This document shows, piece by piece, positions 12,384 through 26,119 of a stretch of DNA of 64,000 nt. Location: NCBI RefSeq assembly GCF_958295425.1, contig NC_081145.1:26581889-26645888 (forward strand), read 5' to 3'. How positions within the stretch are numbered: the first letter of the stretch is position 1; each line of letters begins with the position of its first letter. Position numbers and translations under genes: made by a program. The notes beneath the pieces were generated by a model that searched no databases, was not told the origin of the DNA, and saw only the letters and a program-made list of their open reading frames with translations. The DNA is from Solea solea (Eukaryota > Chordata > Actinopteri > Pleuronectiformes > Soleidae).

Positions 12384-12494
12384 ATGGCAGACTTCTCAGA
12401 CATCTCAGAGACAGATGAAACAGTGCCAATAAGGCCACATGTCAGGTTTGACGCCAGAGGAGTTGTGAGAAATAAAAACACCATGTGTCACTGA
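12384..12494 (+). other. short acidic ORF of unknown origin (36 aa)
   Basis: ATG at 12384 opens MADFSDISETDETVP, continues RPHVRFDARG and stops at TGA 12492-12494. The acidic, Ser/Thr-rich N-terminus resembles the start of some transposase proteins, but I cannot name a family and no continuation is visible. It may be a relic of a mobile element; it may be chance. Confidence 0.2.
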
Positions 12495-12499
12495 GCTGT

Positions 12500-15400
12500 T
12501 CTGCTTCTTCCCTAAGTGTACATGAGCTGTCGCCAAACAATTTTGGGACACATTACTGCCAAGTGGACTGGAGTCACTACTCTCTCAGGCCAAGGCCACA
12601 CTGGATATGCAAGCAGCACATTTTGCTTTTTATGTATACCCCATTCCCACAGGTTTTTCACCAATGAGAAGACGCAGATGTTAGCGATAACTTTTGTGGT
12701 TGACTCCTGAGTTCAGGACCATTTGACCCAAACAAAAAAGTTTGTTAGAAAATTAGCTTCTACTTCTCAGTCAGTTAACATTTTCCGCTGCTAGTTTCAG
12801 CTTGTCTTCAAAAGAACACAATGTCAATTTTGTAAATTTGTTCCACTTGAGGCTTCAAAATGGGACTTCAGATTCCTATGGGTGATGTCAAGACCAGTTG
12901 GTAACTGGTATTAATCACATTTTTAGTTTGAAAGTTTTAGTTGTCTATGTTCAGAGCAGCCACACAAGTGAGACGCACTAGTTTTCTTGAGAATAGAGCT
13001 TTTGTTTATTTTCATCACTAACCAGACAGGGGTCACAGTTCTCAGATCTCAGAGTCTATTCTTTTTAAGAAGAGTTGTAAAGTGAAATATCTACAAGATT
13101 GGCAATCGTGTGGAGAGGCAGGCCAATACATTTTTTTTAATAAATATGACAAACTGCACATTCTTGTTCTCAGAAATTTGATAGATGTTGCTGTGTCACT
13201 AAAACTTTACATTTTGATTAAGTTTTTTTTCCAGTATGGCTCAGGTGTTTTGTGTTTTGCCAATTTGTTAAGTTTCACAAATTACACCATATTCATGCAC
13301 AACACACAGGGATAATTCACAATACATGCAGGCAAAGCTTGCTCACAGCGTCTCATGTACTCACCCACACAAACTATTCAACAAACATTTCTGTCCCAAT
13401 GTACAGCATATGCAAAATTGGCTAAACATGTTCCCTGTACAGAAGAAGAATGGCAATCCATCAACCCGAAACTAACTCAGCATAGTTACAACACCTTAGC
13501 TGTGGCTAGAGGGCGAGTTGCACCAAACACACACAGAGCTGACGAGGAGAAAAGGCATTTAAGTTTCCACAATGAGTGCACAATCATGTGCATTATCTTT
13601 TAAAAGCTTCACCTTTAATCGCGTGCACGCTCCTCGTGGAAACACATGCGAAGATTCTGAACAAGGAGTTCCAGGGTGGAGCTTGCAGAGCTACGCTAAA
13701 GGGCTTCAAATTCACTTGGGGTAGAGTATTCACACAGGCCCCTGGTGCCATGTTTCTCCAGTCTTTTCCATGGAAACCACACACTGTTGCTGCCGCTGCC
13801 CTAAACACACCACAAAAAAGAGGATCATATTTCTCCCACTCCGTCCCCCCTTTAGGAGGGGTATGAACATGAGGGTCCAGGGCAGGCTGTAATAAAAGAA
13901 TGAAAGAGTGCTGTGTCCAGACCGGGGCGGAAGCTTGATAGTTGCAAAAATAAACGCCCACAAGAGGCTCGGAGAAGAGAAAGACACCAAAGTATGTATG
14001 CCTTTATCAGTGGAATCCCATAAACTACTGAATATAAAACCCCAAAAGTCCCTCAGTTACAACAGCAGCAAGAAAAACAAAGCAGTGGAGCAGGCATCCA
14101 TCAAACCCTGTGACCTGGGTGACTGCTACCAACACCAAACTAAAAGGCAGCACCAAGCCAGTTGCTAGGTGCTTGTGTTGCAGCACAGAGAAACAGAAAA
14201 AGGTCACTAATTTGCTTTCTCCTACACTGAAGAGAAAAGCCTCGCATTAGTCCGCCAGTGTGTGGTCAACTAGTAGCCACTCCCCGGCTGCTCCCGGCCA
14301 CTAGGCTCTGAAGGCAACTCGAGACATTTTAAGTTGAGTCTCTTTAGATTTTCATCAACGCCGGATGTAAAATTCCACCTCATTTTCTCCTGCTGCTACA
14401 TTTGTAGTGAAAAGTTTGGTGCTGCAACGCTATAGTTTTTATAAAGATAGATCCTTTTGCAAGACAAGTTTTGCAGCAAAAAAAAGAAAGGAGCATTCCC
14501 GGCACAAAATAAGGTTATTGTATGACAAACTATTTTTTTTTTCTTTTTTTAAAATCGTGTAGTATAACTATCCCTTCACTGATTGGAATGCTAAGCCCTG
14601 CTCTCTGAGTTTCTCGCTGCAAGAAAGCGGGAGCTCGAGGGAGAGGAAAAGAAGGGAAAGTCCCAGACAAAGTTTCAGTGTCAGACCCCCCCCCCCCTTC
14701 CCTCTGCTTTTATTCAAGCCATGTTCTCTGTCCCCTGGAGTGTGCTAGGTGTCACTGCTGCTGCGGCTGTGTGTGTGTAGGACGGACAGCGAGGCTAACT
14801 CGGCATCCAATGTCAGACCAAACAGAGCATGCTCATTCACACCCTTCCTCTGTGGACTCTCGAGGCACTGGGCTGCCGACGCCAAACACACACCAATTCT
14901 TTTTACTCAAATCCTCTTTTTAACGCAGACTCCAGTTTGATTCTTGCTAGTTTTTTCTTGAGCCCCTGCCCCCGCGTCTTTCTATTTCCCCTTTTTTTCC
15001 ACAGTGTACATTTCCTTACATGCTTGCCGTGCATATTTTGCCTTCTTTCTCCTCCGTGGATTGCCTCCTCTGCCCCCTCCCTCAGCCTGGCTCTGTGGTT
15101 GTGCAAATCTCAAATTTCAGCCTTGTCTGGCTGCAGGCAGTACCACCAGCTGTCCTTAGTGACTCTACATATTTCCCAATGTACTTTCCTTACGTTCTAT
15201 TGATTTCCACTGGACATGCATATCACATTCAATATAAAGTGTGACAGTTTGCTCCAACGTACTACATTTAACCACTGAACTTGGGCACTTAATTACAGCG
15301 GCAACTTGCAGATAAAAACAAAAACAATGTGTTCCTTCAAAGCAGAGGATTGCCTCCCTTGTGATTCAGTCATGTTGAGATATGCAAACGAGTTCACTTG

Positions 15401-15700
15401 TCATCTGTTCCCTTCCCTGACTCAGTCCCATACACTCTGGCTGTGTCTCTAAACACACAAAACTGAGGCACCCAGGAAAAGAAGCCCAAGTGAAAGCAAA
15501 AACAACACCGACAGCCAGAATCTATTCGTCAGCAGGAGAGAAAAGCAACAGCCAGCTTTGGGAACATGGAATAATTCACATGTAGCGTGTAAAGATAAAT
15601 GCAGCTTGGCTGAATCAATTTGGTAACTACAAGCAATGCCACACTTTCTTTGTGGAACAGGACGTAGTAGTAGTAATTATTGATGTTCTCGAGTCCTGAC
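12500..15700. other. siah1 intron 1, no recognised gene
   Basis: No splice-flanked exon or conserved protein seen on either strand. It contains a C-run at about 14,688-14,698 and a pyrimidine-rich block at 14.8-15.1 kb. Confidence 0.5.
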
Positions 15701-15714
15701 TTGGAGACACCGAC

Positions 15715-16130
15715 ATGTCAATATTGTGACATAATTATTGTGCCACCTACTTACAACAGGAAGTTGGGATAAACTGATACTCAGTACAAGTATCAATGTG
15801 ATATTGGTCAAAAATCACAGGATCCAAGATAAGAAATTTGATACAAACTCCCCAAATCTCGGAGTCTACGTATTGAACGTGGATGGAGCATCTCTTAACG
15901 TAGCTTTCTCCACTATTATCCCGCTGTAAACTCCCTCTTCTTCAGCCAGGTAACTTCCACCCGAGTTTCCCTCATTCATTTGAGCAGCGCCCCTGCGAGG
16001 AGACATCAAGTAATGACGCCCAGGCAGGGACTGTTTACTTTAAAGGGCTTTAATTTGTTCATTAAAATATCTATATTTGCCCTAGCATGTCAGTTATTAT
16101 TGTTGTATGAGGAAAGACAACAATAGATCA
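15715..16130 (+). repeat. repeat family B, second large copy
   Basis: Shares with 25,002-25,475 the block GTATTGAACGTGGATGGAGC / CATCTCTTAACGTAGCTTTC, then TTCTTCAGCCAGGTAACTTC, in the same order and orientation. Diverged and non-coding. Confidence 0.65.
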
Positions 16131-17062
16131 TCAAATCAATGTTTACAACATTCTCTGATACTTTAAGGACCAAACAACTGATCGATTAATAAAGAAAGTT
16201 ACACATAATCGTTACTTGAATCAGTATCAGAACAAACTCAATGTGTCATGATAAAGTGGTATTACACCGTCCTTAGAAGTAAGCCTTTATTCTACATTGT
16301 ATGTGGTAATATAGCACTGAAATGACAGGTGTGTCTGTGTGTGTGTGTGTGTGTACACAGAAAGACTGCACACCTGACATGCACTGGGGGGAGTGACGCG
16401 CTGTTCAGCGCCGCTCGCAGCCTTAATTATTTTCCTTTGATCTCTTGCTATGAATGCCACTGATAATTTCATTATGACATAACACAATGTGACAGCGGGC
16501 GTCTGTGGTGCCGCTTTTCTTAGATGATGTGAGCCAGGTTGAACCGCCACAGCGAAAGCACATTCAGCCGCACTCAGCTTAAAAGAGAAGACAGGAGGAA
16601 ACACCGCTGTGTGCTCCTTTCACTGTGCTTACACTGCATCTGTTCACATTATTGCCAGACAATGTGAACGTAATACAGTCAGAAATAAAGAAAGAAGAAA
16701 AATATGAGCACACAAAGAGCCCACTCTGAAACACACACGCAGCGATAAGCTATAAAACAGCGCTAGTTACAATGGTCAATGCCCAAAGTGTGCTATTAAA
16801 GGGGCAGGGCAGCAGATATAACAATGAGCCATCTGGACCAGGCAGCAGTTCATCTCCACAGAGCCAAACACTTCATCACCTACAGCCAGGGGTTTACAAA
16901 GAGAGGAGGCGGTGGATCATTTACATCTTAAATACACTCCGGCTATGCAAATGTCTACATTTTCCCCAAAGGAAAACAGCAATAAGTGAAGTTAATTGAT
17001 GGGCAACAAGACTCGTGAGTTGAACATATACAAAAAAAAAGGAGGTTCTACTCTGCTCTATT

Positions 17063-17255
17063 TTTTTTTTTCATAATTGATTGATCATGATTATTTTGGG
17101 CAAAAGTCAGAAGATTGTCTTCTTTTGTCGACAAAACACATTTATTAAGTGTTTAATGATTTCTTACATTATATGGAGCAAAGAAACTGAAAAAAACAGA
17201 AATAAATCACAATACTTGATGATTTTAAGTAGTAATTATTAGTTGCAGTTGCCCA
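17063..17255. repeat. family A hAT-like MITE, reverse orientation
   Basis: Contains TATGGAGCAAAGAAAC, the reverse complement of the family A core, and ends AGTTGCAGTTGCCC. Confidence 0.55.
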
Positions 17256-18959
17256 AATTTCCATATTTAAATCAGCTGATGCTTCCATTTACAATTTAAT
17301 CTGTAATCATGATGACTGTACAATTATGGGCTGATACAGATGTGAATACAGACTTTTTTGTTGTTATTCTTAGGTGGAACGAAACAAACAAACACAGGGT
17401 ATCAGGAACTGGCAAGCAGTTCCCACAGTTCCTGGATTTAAGAGTGTTTGGGTCAGTTGCATGGGCCATGTGGCTTATTTCAGTTCAGGTCGAGTGTTTT
17501 GTTTGTTTGTTTAGAAAGTACTCTCATGTATAAGTCAACTACTTAATTAATAGGCAACATTCCCTTTCTGTAAGGACTGTGGCTTATGCTAATTTGTACG
17601 TGTAAGGTAAATGGTCTGCATTTATAGATCCCCGTCTCTCTGACACATATAAATATATAATAACACAAAATGTAGATTCCAGGCTTTAAAAAACACCCAA
17701 AATAAAAAGAATCCTGAAGGACATTTCCTTTAGCGGTAATGTTATAACTTCTTTCACTTTTGGCAGTCACCTTTTTTCCACAACAGAAAAAACAGCAACC
17801 GAGCAACTGTGCAGCTCCAGAGCTTGTTACCATGGAGAAGCCACGCAGAGTCGTGATATCACAGCAAAGGAAAAACTACACACTTACACACGCACACCTT
17901 GTATCTTATGCTCACGCACAGACAGACACACACACAAAGAGAGTGATACAGCAAGTAGGGACTCCCTTTGGCATTAGTAAGAGATCTCAAATTACCTCAC
18001 TGGTACAGAGCCAATGAGTCACTGTCTCACACACACACACACACATAGTCAGAACAGCTGTCGGTCATGTGAGGGAGAGCTGAGCTCTATTCACTGGACA
18101 GTGCAGCTGTTATCCAATCAGGCGGCAGTTTCCATCCATCACTATAAAGTCTCACATCACCCAAATATTAAGGAACTTAAGGTATTATTATTTTTTATCT
18201 TGTGAAAAAAGGGAACACAGAAATGAAACGGATCCAAATTCTTCTGCTTTATGCAGACAGTATTGGCATAGAAATCTAAAATATTTGTAAAGTAAAATAA
18301 ACAGTGCTACCAATGACATGAACAAAATCTGGGTTTGAATAATGTCTGCAAAAGTGTTTTTGTGCTCTTGAGATGTAATCACGTTTGTTTTATGAGATAA
18401 AAGTGACCTTAAAACCACCAAAACCCAACCAGTTCATCTATGGCTTTGAGATGCCTGGTAGAAACTGGTACTGTCACATGAAACAGGTACAGTGTGTGTG
18501 TGTGTTTTGCCATGTGACACTTTGCATGCACAGGTACACGGGTAATCAGGTGACGAGTCGGAGACAGGCGGAGTAAGAGAAGCAGACAGATAGCTCAGAT
18601 GCACCATGTGAAATTCAAATATGAGACATTTTAAACAAAGCTTTTAGCGGAAATGAGGTTAATGAGACAAAATTAACTCAAGCTAATCAGCAACAGTTAC
18701 CCGTGTCATCTAGTGTGCGTCTGTGACATCATTTCAGATTCAAGTATGAGACAAGTATGCTGTAATATACTTTATCTGAGCACTGTTTTTCCAGGAACAG
18801 ACATCTCCAGACATCACAGCCTGAAAATAGTTATGGGAAAAACAATTTACGTACACATATATATATATAAAAATTATGTACACAATTAGGCTATTAAATA
18901 CACTATGCTGCTTTGGCATTATACAGTTGTAGCACTACTCGACTCTACTGTTTTGTTTT

Positions 18960-19420
18960 CTTTGCTTTTCCATTAGGGATAATATCTGGTACTTGGTGTT
19001 TTTTTTAGTACCGGCTCTGGCGAGGTTCCAAGCGAGCTGAGCCGATACTAAAAATGAGACGTCAACAGTCTGCCGGCAACTGATTATTCAGAGTATGGAT
19101 GAGTCATGAGTGCGCGTCCGACGCATGAATCAAACCCTCCATTTTCTTTAAAAACCGGCAAGAGCGCCACAGCGAGCATACGGGCAAAAATACATCGTGG
19201 TCCATTGATGAGGTGCAGACGTTCCTTTGTTTAGTGGCTGACGAGAGGATCCAGAGAAAACTGGACGCGTAAAAAAAACAACGTCACGGCAGTTTTTACT
19301 ATGAGGTAATGGAAAATGACGTGCCTGATACCAAAAGTGCCATAAAAGGACAAAAACCGGTGTATAAAAGGTGGAACCACATCTTTAAACTCATTTCTTA
19401 TCATTTCAAACATACGTTTA
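18960..19420 (+). mobile_element. decayed PIF/Harbinger-type element with Myb/SANT-like coding relic
   Basis: Positions 18,985-19,020 carry TACCGGCTCTGGCGAGGTTCC, shared with the Harbinger-like sequence at 20.1 kb. At 19,198-19,272 the plus strand encodes WSIDEVQTFLCLVADERIQR then KLDA before TAA. This pattern (WS.DEV, then RIQ..LD) fits the Myb/SANT-like DNA-binding domain of Harbinger-type elements. A frame-shifted continuation (HGSFYYEVMEND) follows. Clearly broken. Confidence 0.5.
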
Positions 19421-20006
19421 AAAAGGAAAACTTGGAAATCTCTATTGAAATATTAACTAAGCCAGCTATGAGTTTCATTCAAGCCAAAACTGCATGGCCC
19501 TGAAGTATCCATTTTGAAGAATACCCACTCAATTCGGACATTTGGGGGAATAACTAGTCAAGGAAGTGCAGTCCGTACTTCCCGCTGGCACTTAACACAT
19601 TCTAACTCACAAGGTGGAAATGTGTCCTTGTGTCCTAACGGGTCACGCCAGTCATTTTTTAATAATAACTCAGCCGACAAGAAAAACAGAAAACACAACC
19701 TCCTCAGTGAAGGTTAAAAAATCCTAAACCAGATTAATAATTCACAGCGGAACCATCATATGAATTGAGAGTGGAAATCAACAATCAAGGTTTGTAGCTG
19801 TTCATGTGCCTCTTCACTATCTGCACACATACAGTAGGCACTTAGATCACGCCATGACCTCACTGCAGATCTCACATTCCTGACATCAACCCCCAAACAC
19901 AGTGGAAAACAGTAAATAGCTGCACCGTATGATCCACCAGCCAGACCTACTGAAAGAAGCCCGTTTCCTCTGTGGAGGGGAAACTCAACATTTCTGTACT
20001 TTCTAT

Positions 20007-20240
20007 AATGGCGTGTTTCCACCGGCTTGGCTTGCCTCGCCTTGGTACGACACAGCACGGGTAAGTTGTGTTTCCACTAGCATAGTACCTGGTACCAAAT
20101 ACTTTAAGTACCTGCTCTGGCGAGGTTCCATCACAGGAAGAGAGGTCTGACACAAGAATTAAGCTGAACAATGCCGAACTGTAGATCATTTAAAAAGACT
20201 TAACGATCCTAAAAACGTGGTCTAATCTCCAACTATTAAC
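20007..20240 (+). mobile_element. PIF/Harbinger-type MITE, truncated
   Basis: The left terminus TGGCGTGTTTCCACCGGCT at 20,009 matches the termini of the intact element at 25,508-26,119. The segment 20,160-20,240, read in reverse, matches the internal repeat unit of that element (GTTGGAGATTA...GATCTACAGTTC). The right end is missing or diverged. Confidence 0.6.
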
Positions 20241-22280
20241 AGGGAAACTGGCTTTAAAAGATTACATTAGATATCGACAAACATGCCAAGATCTCCCAAA
20301 TATGACTAAACCTGAATAGGCTGCTACCTCCTTGACTTCTTGCTGCTTGCACCCTCAATTTTGTTAATTTACTTTGCAAATTGAAGAAAATTTATATTAA
20401 ATCTGCTGTGACACAAGGATGCAAAATATCACGTTAATTTCACTACAGAAGAGATAAAATGACCTCTGCAGCTGAGCGCAGGGAAAAACAAATATGTCAG
20501 TATTTGTTAATACAACCCCTATTCAAAATATCGACAAATATGAGGATGGGTCAAATATACATGTGTAAATTGCCACTGTGACCAAATACTGCACTGCATA
20601 TACAAAAATAACTAAATAAAAATCCACATATATACGATGCAGGAGTCATACCATCATCTTACAAAGCAAAATTACGTTTTCGTCCGGATAAAAAACAAGG
20701 TATGAAAGTCCAGGGATTTCACAGGGATCAGTGTTTTCCATCCATGACATAAATCCTCATCCTCCTCCTCATCATCATGGCATCTGTCACCATCCACCTA
20801 CATATGAGAGCCATCCCAGTGGCCATATTATCAAGCCACTAAGCTGCTATAATCGTGACTGAAAGCCCATGGGACGTACCAAGTACAGCACATCCAACAC
20901 TGTACTACTGTAACACACAATCAGCAAAACAAAGGCATTGAGGTGTCTGACAGCTCCCATGTTTGTTTAAAGCAATTTGTATTAGAGTACATACATAGAG
21001 TTTGTGAAGTTTCACTTCAAAATAGTGCACAAGTGCTTTCCTGTTGATGTTAAATCAGTGAAATTTAGCATTAATACAGACCATCTTTGTTCTTTGTGTC
21101 ACTGTGAGGATGAAACAATAACCTCAACCGTTCCCTGAAACATGCTGTTAAATTGGTGACAAATTGTTTGTAAATTGTTTTCCATAAATTCTTAGGCCTC
21201 TTTTTGCCTGCTTGATTATCATAAATCATACTTTCATTGCATCTATTGCATTTTGAATTGCCTTGTGCATGAATGGTGCTACATAAAAAAACCTCCCTTG
21301 CCTTACCTGAACCAAAAAGCTCAACAGTCACCTAAAAGTTCAAAACAGAGTTCTATTGTTTGGCTTTACATGCAAGAAAATTACAGGTAAATTCTTAGTT
21401 TGATCAGAAACGGATGATTGTGTTTCCCTAACCTACTTCCAATCACTCCTGTACACACTAAACTATTGCATAAACTCTTAACACTATGGAAGCTAAAGTA
21501 CTACAATTTAACCTCTAACCCTGTTTTTGTCCTGTTTTTGTTATTGATATTTATGTTCTCATTTAAATCTATATCTCTGTCCTCAGCTGGACTGTCAAAC
21601 ACTGTCTACACCACCTACTTTACTCCTGAAATATCCTGGATAACCTCTGTTTTATTTTGTACATTGTAATGTGTAAATAAAGTTCAAATTTAAATCTGAA
21701 TGAAGGGATACGGTATCATAACAATGTACAGGTGTGCTGGGCTTTTAAATGAATAAAATTGTTCCTCTAAAGATTTGCTCATCAAGCCGCGGGTAAAATT
21801 CTACTTGGATGTGGAAACCAGGCTTTTTTCCCCCTGATTTACTCCCTCAATTACATCTTGTAAGCTGGCTGCGCACGAGTGTGATGTCTGGATCCTGAAT
21901 GGTCTTGAAAGCAGCTCTAACGTGGCAAAATTACACAATTAGAGTAATTATTCTCACAAACATGATACTCATCACCCAGGTGGTTGCCATTACAACCTTG
22001 TGCTTTTGATCAAAAACACCTTTTGTATCTTTAAATAACTTTGTGGGGTTTTGGGGCATGATTCAGGCTGAGGCTGAAGTGTGTATTTGTACCGCGTATG
22101 TAGTCTTAATACAATATATCATGTAGGTACAGCTACAGATGAACTGAACTATCGAAACAGCACTTTTAAACAGTTTTAAAAACACACTCAAACTCAGATC
22201 AAACCCTGGGCAATTGAGCCTTTTCAATAGCTGTCACCTTGTTATGGATCAGCTTACCCCCTCACATTAAATTCGCCCCC
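20241..22280. other. siah1 intron 1, no recognised gene
   Basis: AT-rich. Nothing beyond short homopolymers and a TCCTCCTCATCATCATC run at about 20,761-20,780. Confidence 0.5.
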
Positions 22281-22287
22281 TGCTAGT

Positions 22288-23125
22288 AGGGCTGTAAAGT
22301 CCTGGTCGACTGGTCAACTGATGAGTCTGGTTCGACTCAAATTCTGATAAGTCGACTTTTTGCCATGTTAATTTCATACAGTCTATGGTTAATTTGATTT
22401 CATCTGGAGGAATGTACCAAGTGTTAATCAGGGTGTTTTCAGAGCACCCCTGTTCCACAGGTAACAGCGTGTCTTCAGAAAACACCCCCCTTGTTTTTCA
22501 GTATTTTGGATTAGCCCAACCCACAGGAGACAGAAAGATTAAAGAACGACTGGTGGTTTTATTTAATTTGTGTTACAGTCAGTCCTCTAACATCCATGTC
22601 AAAGACATTGGCGGTGTGGCAGCATTTTACAAAAATAGATGGCTAAAAAAAATTCGAATGCAAAATTTGCCAGCAACAGTTTGCATATCACAGCTCGACT
22701 ACAAAGGGAAGCTAACTTGTCTTCGTTATGTTGCTCCGTCCGTCTTGAGTACATGAACATATCAGAATTGGCATATTTCAATGTTTTAGTCTAATAATCA
22801 TTGATTCATTTTATAACTGCAAGCGCACTCGCCTGCAACGACAGCAATCTATTTGTGTCTCAGCCGCGAAGCTGAGCTACAGTATGTTCAGTCTCGCTCT
22901 GTGCGAGGACATGCACAGAGACAAATCATCTAAATATTCCTCAACAGTTGATATTGCACTGATATCAACGTAGTATAGTACATAGTATATTTTCAGAAAT
23001 CATGCGCTATGATATTGCGCGGATGCACATGATGCAAAATGCTTTCAGAGCCGTCAGCCACCCCCCCTCGACTAGTCGATTTTGAGTCGAAATTTCAGGG
23101 CTTCAGTCGACCAAGAATTTCTTGG
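22288..23125. mobile_element. probable DNA transposon relic with GTCGAC-rich inverted ends
   Basis: The left end (AGGGCTGTAAAGTCCTGGTC) and the reverse complement of the right end (CTTGGTCGACTGAAGCCCTG) share the GGTCGACTG motif followed by TCGACTCAAA. This makes an imperfect terminal inverted repeat. The open frame at 22,385-22,756 is not recognisable as a known transposase. hAT-like is the best guess. Confidence 0.45.
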
Positions 23126-25001
23126 GAAATCACTTTCGAAATCTTCTCTCTGGCCTTCCCTTTGAGATGAGAACATACTATCCGGACAGATATCACTGTG
23201 TTTTACGTTCCTGCTGTACCTTTTTTTTTTTTTTAAGCACTATGGTCAGCCCTGGAAATAAAGTTGACCTAACACTTAACAGCAGAATACAAAGCAGAGA
23301 AAAATCTTGAAAAGGGAAAAATCCTAAATCCAGATCACCACCATAATCTCACCACTCTTCCTAGGGCCATCACCAACATCACCAGAAGATTTTCCTCCAA
23401 AGCTGTCTTTTATTTCCAGTGCTACTGCTCATAAATCAGACAAACACAGCCCAAAAGCATTCGCTCCTTACTGATAAGTGCTTAACCTGTAAGACCTACG
23501 GTGAAACAGAATTGTATTAAGTAATTTTATAGTTGCTTATTTAACCTCGACCACTCAACACACAGGAGCCACACATTTTCAGTAAAGCAAAAAAACATAG
23601 CAGCTTATTTTTCACCCATCTTCCTGCAAAATAATCTACAAGTCTAACATTTTAATTTATGGGATTTATTGAACGTATATTGTGTCTTATTTTTATTATT
23701 ATTTTTTTAATTATTATTTTTTTAATTAACAGCTTATTTCGCTGATCCTTACATAGAAATTTAACAAACAGAAATTCCTTATCGATTTGTCTAGAAAACA
23801 CAAATGCACAAACTGTCCCGGTTTGTGCATTTGTGCAACATCATATTGTTTTGTGCAACATCATATTGTTTTTACAGATTGATGTCAACTTGCCTGTGCT
23901 CAATGTGTTTGTGTGCATAACATGCCAGTTTGTTCCGACGCAGCCCACAGAAAACCTTATTTCCATTTTTCTAGTTCAGCACACCGCCAAACCACACTGG
24001 TTTTACAAGAAGTCATCTGACCCACTTTCCACCTTCCAACCTTGCTGCTTTACAACATCTGGGCATTAGCACATACAGAGGGGGAGCTGTGTGACATCAA
24101 CATGTTTTATTACACATCAATTGCTGTTTATTAATGTTATCCTAACAATGTCAAAGTCGGCACTGCACACACTGGTGCCATTAGGGAGTCACCTGCCAAG
24201 TTTGAAGCCTGTCAAGTAACCTGTTCGACTGATATATTAGTCACATTTCTACTGAGATCTGTATTATCCGTACAGCACCAAAATCAGCACTGCACACAAT
24301 GGCATCCCTAGTAATAGTGGCTGACAGATATTGGTTGATAGACACCAATTATTACTTAGAAATGAGGCCGATAACTGAATTTTACAAACTCCAACGCAAT
24401 CGTCCTTACTGGGTAAATCACCAAGTTTGAAGCAAACCTCTTGGACAATTATGCAATCAACAGACAGACAGATGTTCCTTGAATTTATATAAAATAATAC
24501 AGTATTTCTGTTGTAGAGCAAGCACAACATCACGAGAGACAAATGTAACCTAATTAGGGTTTAAGTGAGAATTTTCTGAATTCACTGACTAGCGTTAGCA
24601 GTAAATGAAAATGCAGAGAGAGAGCTGAAATTGCATCCACAAACCCGGACGTACATTATCAATGAGAAAATGTGACAAAAACAGTAATTATCAGCCTTTA
24701 CAGTAGCTGTGTTGAATATTCAAGATCAGTCAACACAGACTAGATGTCTCTCTTGCACTTTAAAAATGACATAACGTCGGGTATAAAACCCAAAGAAAAC
24801 TACTTTTATACCTGTGTCTTCCTGTTGGCACAAACACTGAAAACCAGTAAAACAAACTGTCATAAAAGCAAAGTTTGAGCTTTTGAGTTAATTGTGACCT
24901 CCAGTATTGTTAACCTTGCAAGAAAGGTGAGTGGCCTTTCGCTGAGGTTGGCATTCTCAGAGTGCTTTTTTGAACATTTGAAGCTTTAGTATTGCAATTA
25001 A

Positions 25002-25475
25002 GTGTGGGAATATCAGGGTACCTCACGATACAATACATGGTCCACGATACCAATAATATCACGATACAACAATTCTGTGATAATCAACATATTGCAAGAC
25101 ATATCATATAGCGATACATCGAGATATCTGTCCAAGTGAAGAAAACAAAACGTCCATGAAAAGGTTAAAGGTGCAGGATTTCTCCATTTATTTACAACAC
25201 AGAGAACAAAGTGCAATAAGTCTATGTATTGAACATGGATGGAGCATCTCTTAACGTAGCTTTCACCACCATTATATCGCAGTAAACTCACTCTTCTTCA
25301 GCCAGGTAACTTCCACCCAAGTTTCCCTCATTCATTTGAGCAACTGGCAGGGACGGTTTACTTTAGAGTGCCTTAATTAATTTAAATATCAATATTTGCC
25401 CAGGCGTATCGATTATTGTATTGCACGAGGAGGGATGGCAATATATCACCAAATAATATTTTGACCCACCCCTTG
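25002..25475 (+). repeat. repeat family B, most complete copy
   Basis: About 470 bp, non-coding. It begins with alternating ATATCACGATACAA-type sequence and ends with GCAATATATCACC and GACCCACCCC. A closely similar copy runs in reverse at 43,989-44,404, and partial copies lie at 1.85, 11.8 and 15.7 kb. The ends (GGGGTGGGTC inward / GGGAATATC inward) are weakly inverted, so a MITE is likely. Superfamily not assigned. Confidence 0.65.
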
Positions 25476-25507
25476 GAATCACATTCACATGTGCAGACGT
25501 CATCTTA

Positions 25508-26119
25508 TGGTGCATTTCCACCGGCTCTACTGGGCACGGCATGACACGGCACGATTAGGTTGCATCTCCACTACAAAAAAGTACCTACTTAACGTGGGCG
25601 GAGTCATCACTGCATAGCTGAGTGAAACTGCTGTGACTTAGTTTTATATGCGACACACACAGAGTGACTAGTGACTTTAGACCAGATTCCTGTAGTTGTT
25701 GGAGATTAATCCATGTTTTTAGGATTGTTAAGTAGTTTTAAGTGATCTACAGTTCAGCAGTGTTCGGCTTGATTTTTGTCCACACATCTCCGAAGCACAG
25801 ACTCCTAATCCACAGACTACAGCAGCAGTGGTCTGTGATGCCGCTCGCAATCGCCGATGCTGTCCCTAAATATACCAGACTCCTCTGTTAAATATAGAGA
25901 TTTCCCTGGTAGTTGTTGGAGATTAACCAAGTTTTTAGGATTGTTAAACAGTTTTAAGTGATCTACAGTTTGCCGCTGTTCGTGTGGGACGCCACTTCTT
26001 GTGACGGCACTGTCAGTGGCCGGCAGTCTGACCAATCATGGCATAGTACCAACTCAGCAGGTACTTTGCTAGTGGAAACACTACTTAAACCGTGCCGTGG
26101 AGCCGGTGGAAATGCGCCA
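25508..26119. mobile_element. complete PIF/Harbinger-type MITE with TTA target duplication
   Basis: 612 bp. The left terminus is TGGTGCATTTCCACCGGCTC and the reverse-complemented right terminus is TGGCGCATTTCCACCGGCTC (19 of 20 match). It is flanked by TTA at 25,505-25,507 and TTA at 26,120-26,122, the 3-bp duplication typical of PIF/Harbinger. It is non-autonomous, with no transposase. Inside, 25,691-25,768 and 25,909-25,986 are direct repeats offset by 218 bp. Confidence 0.85.
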
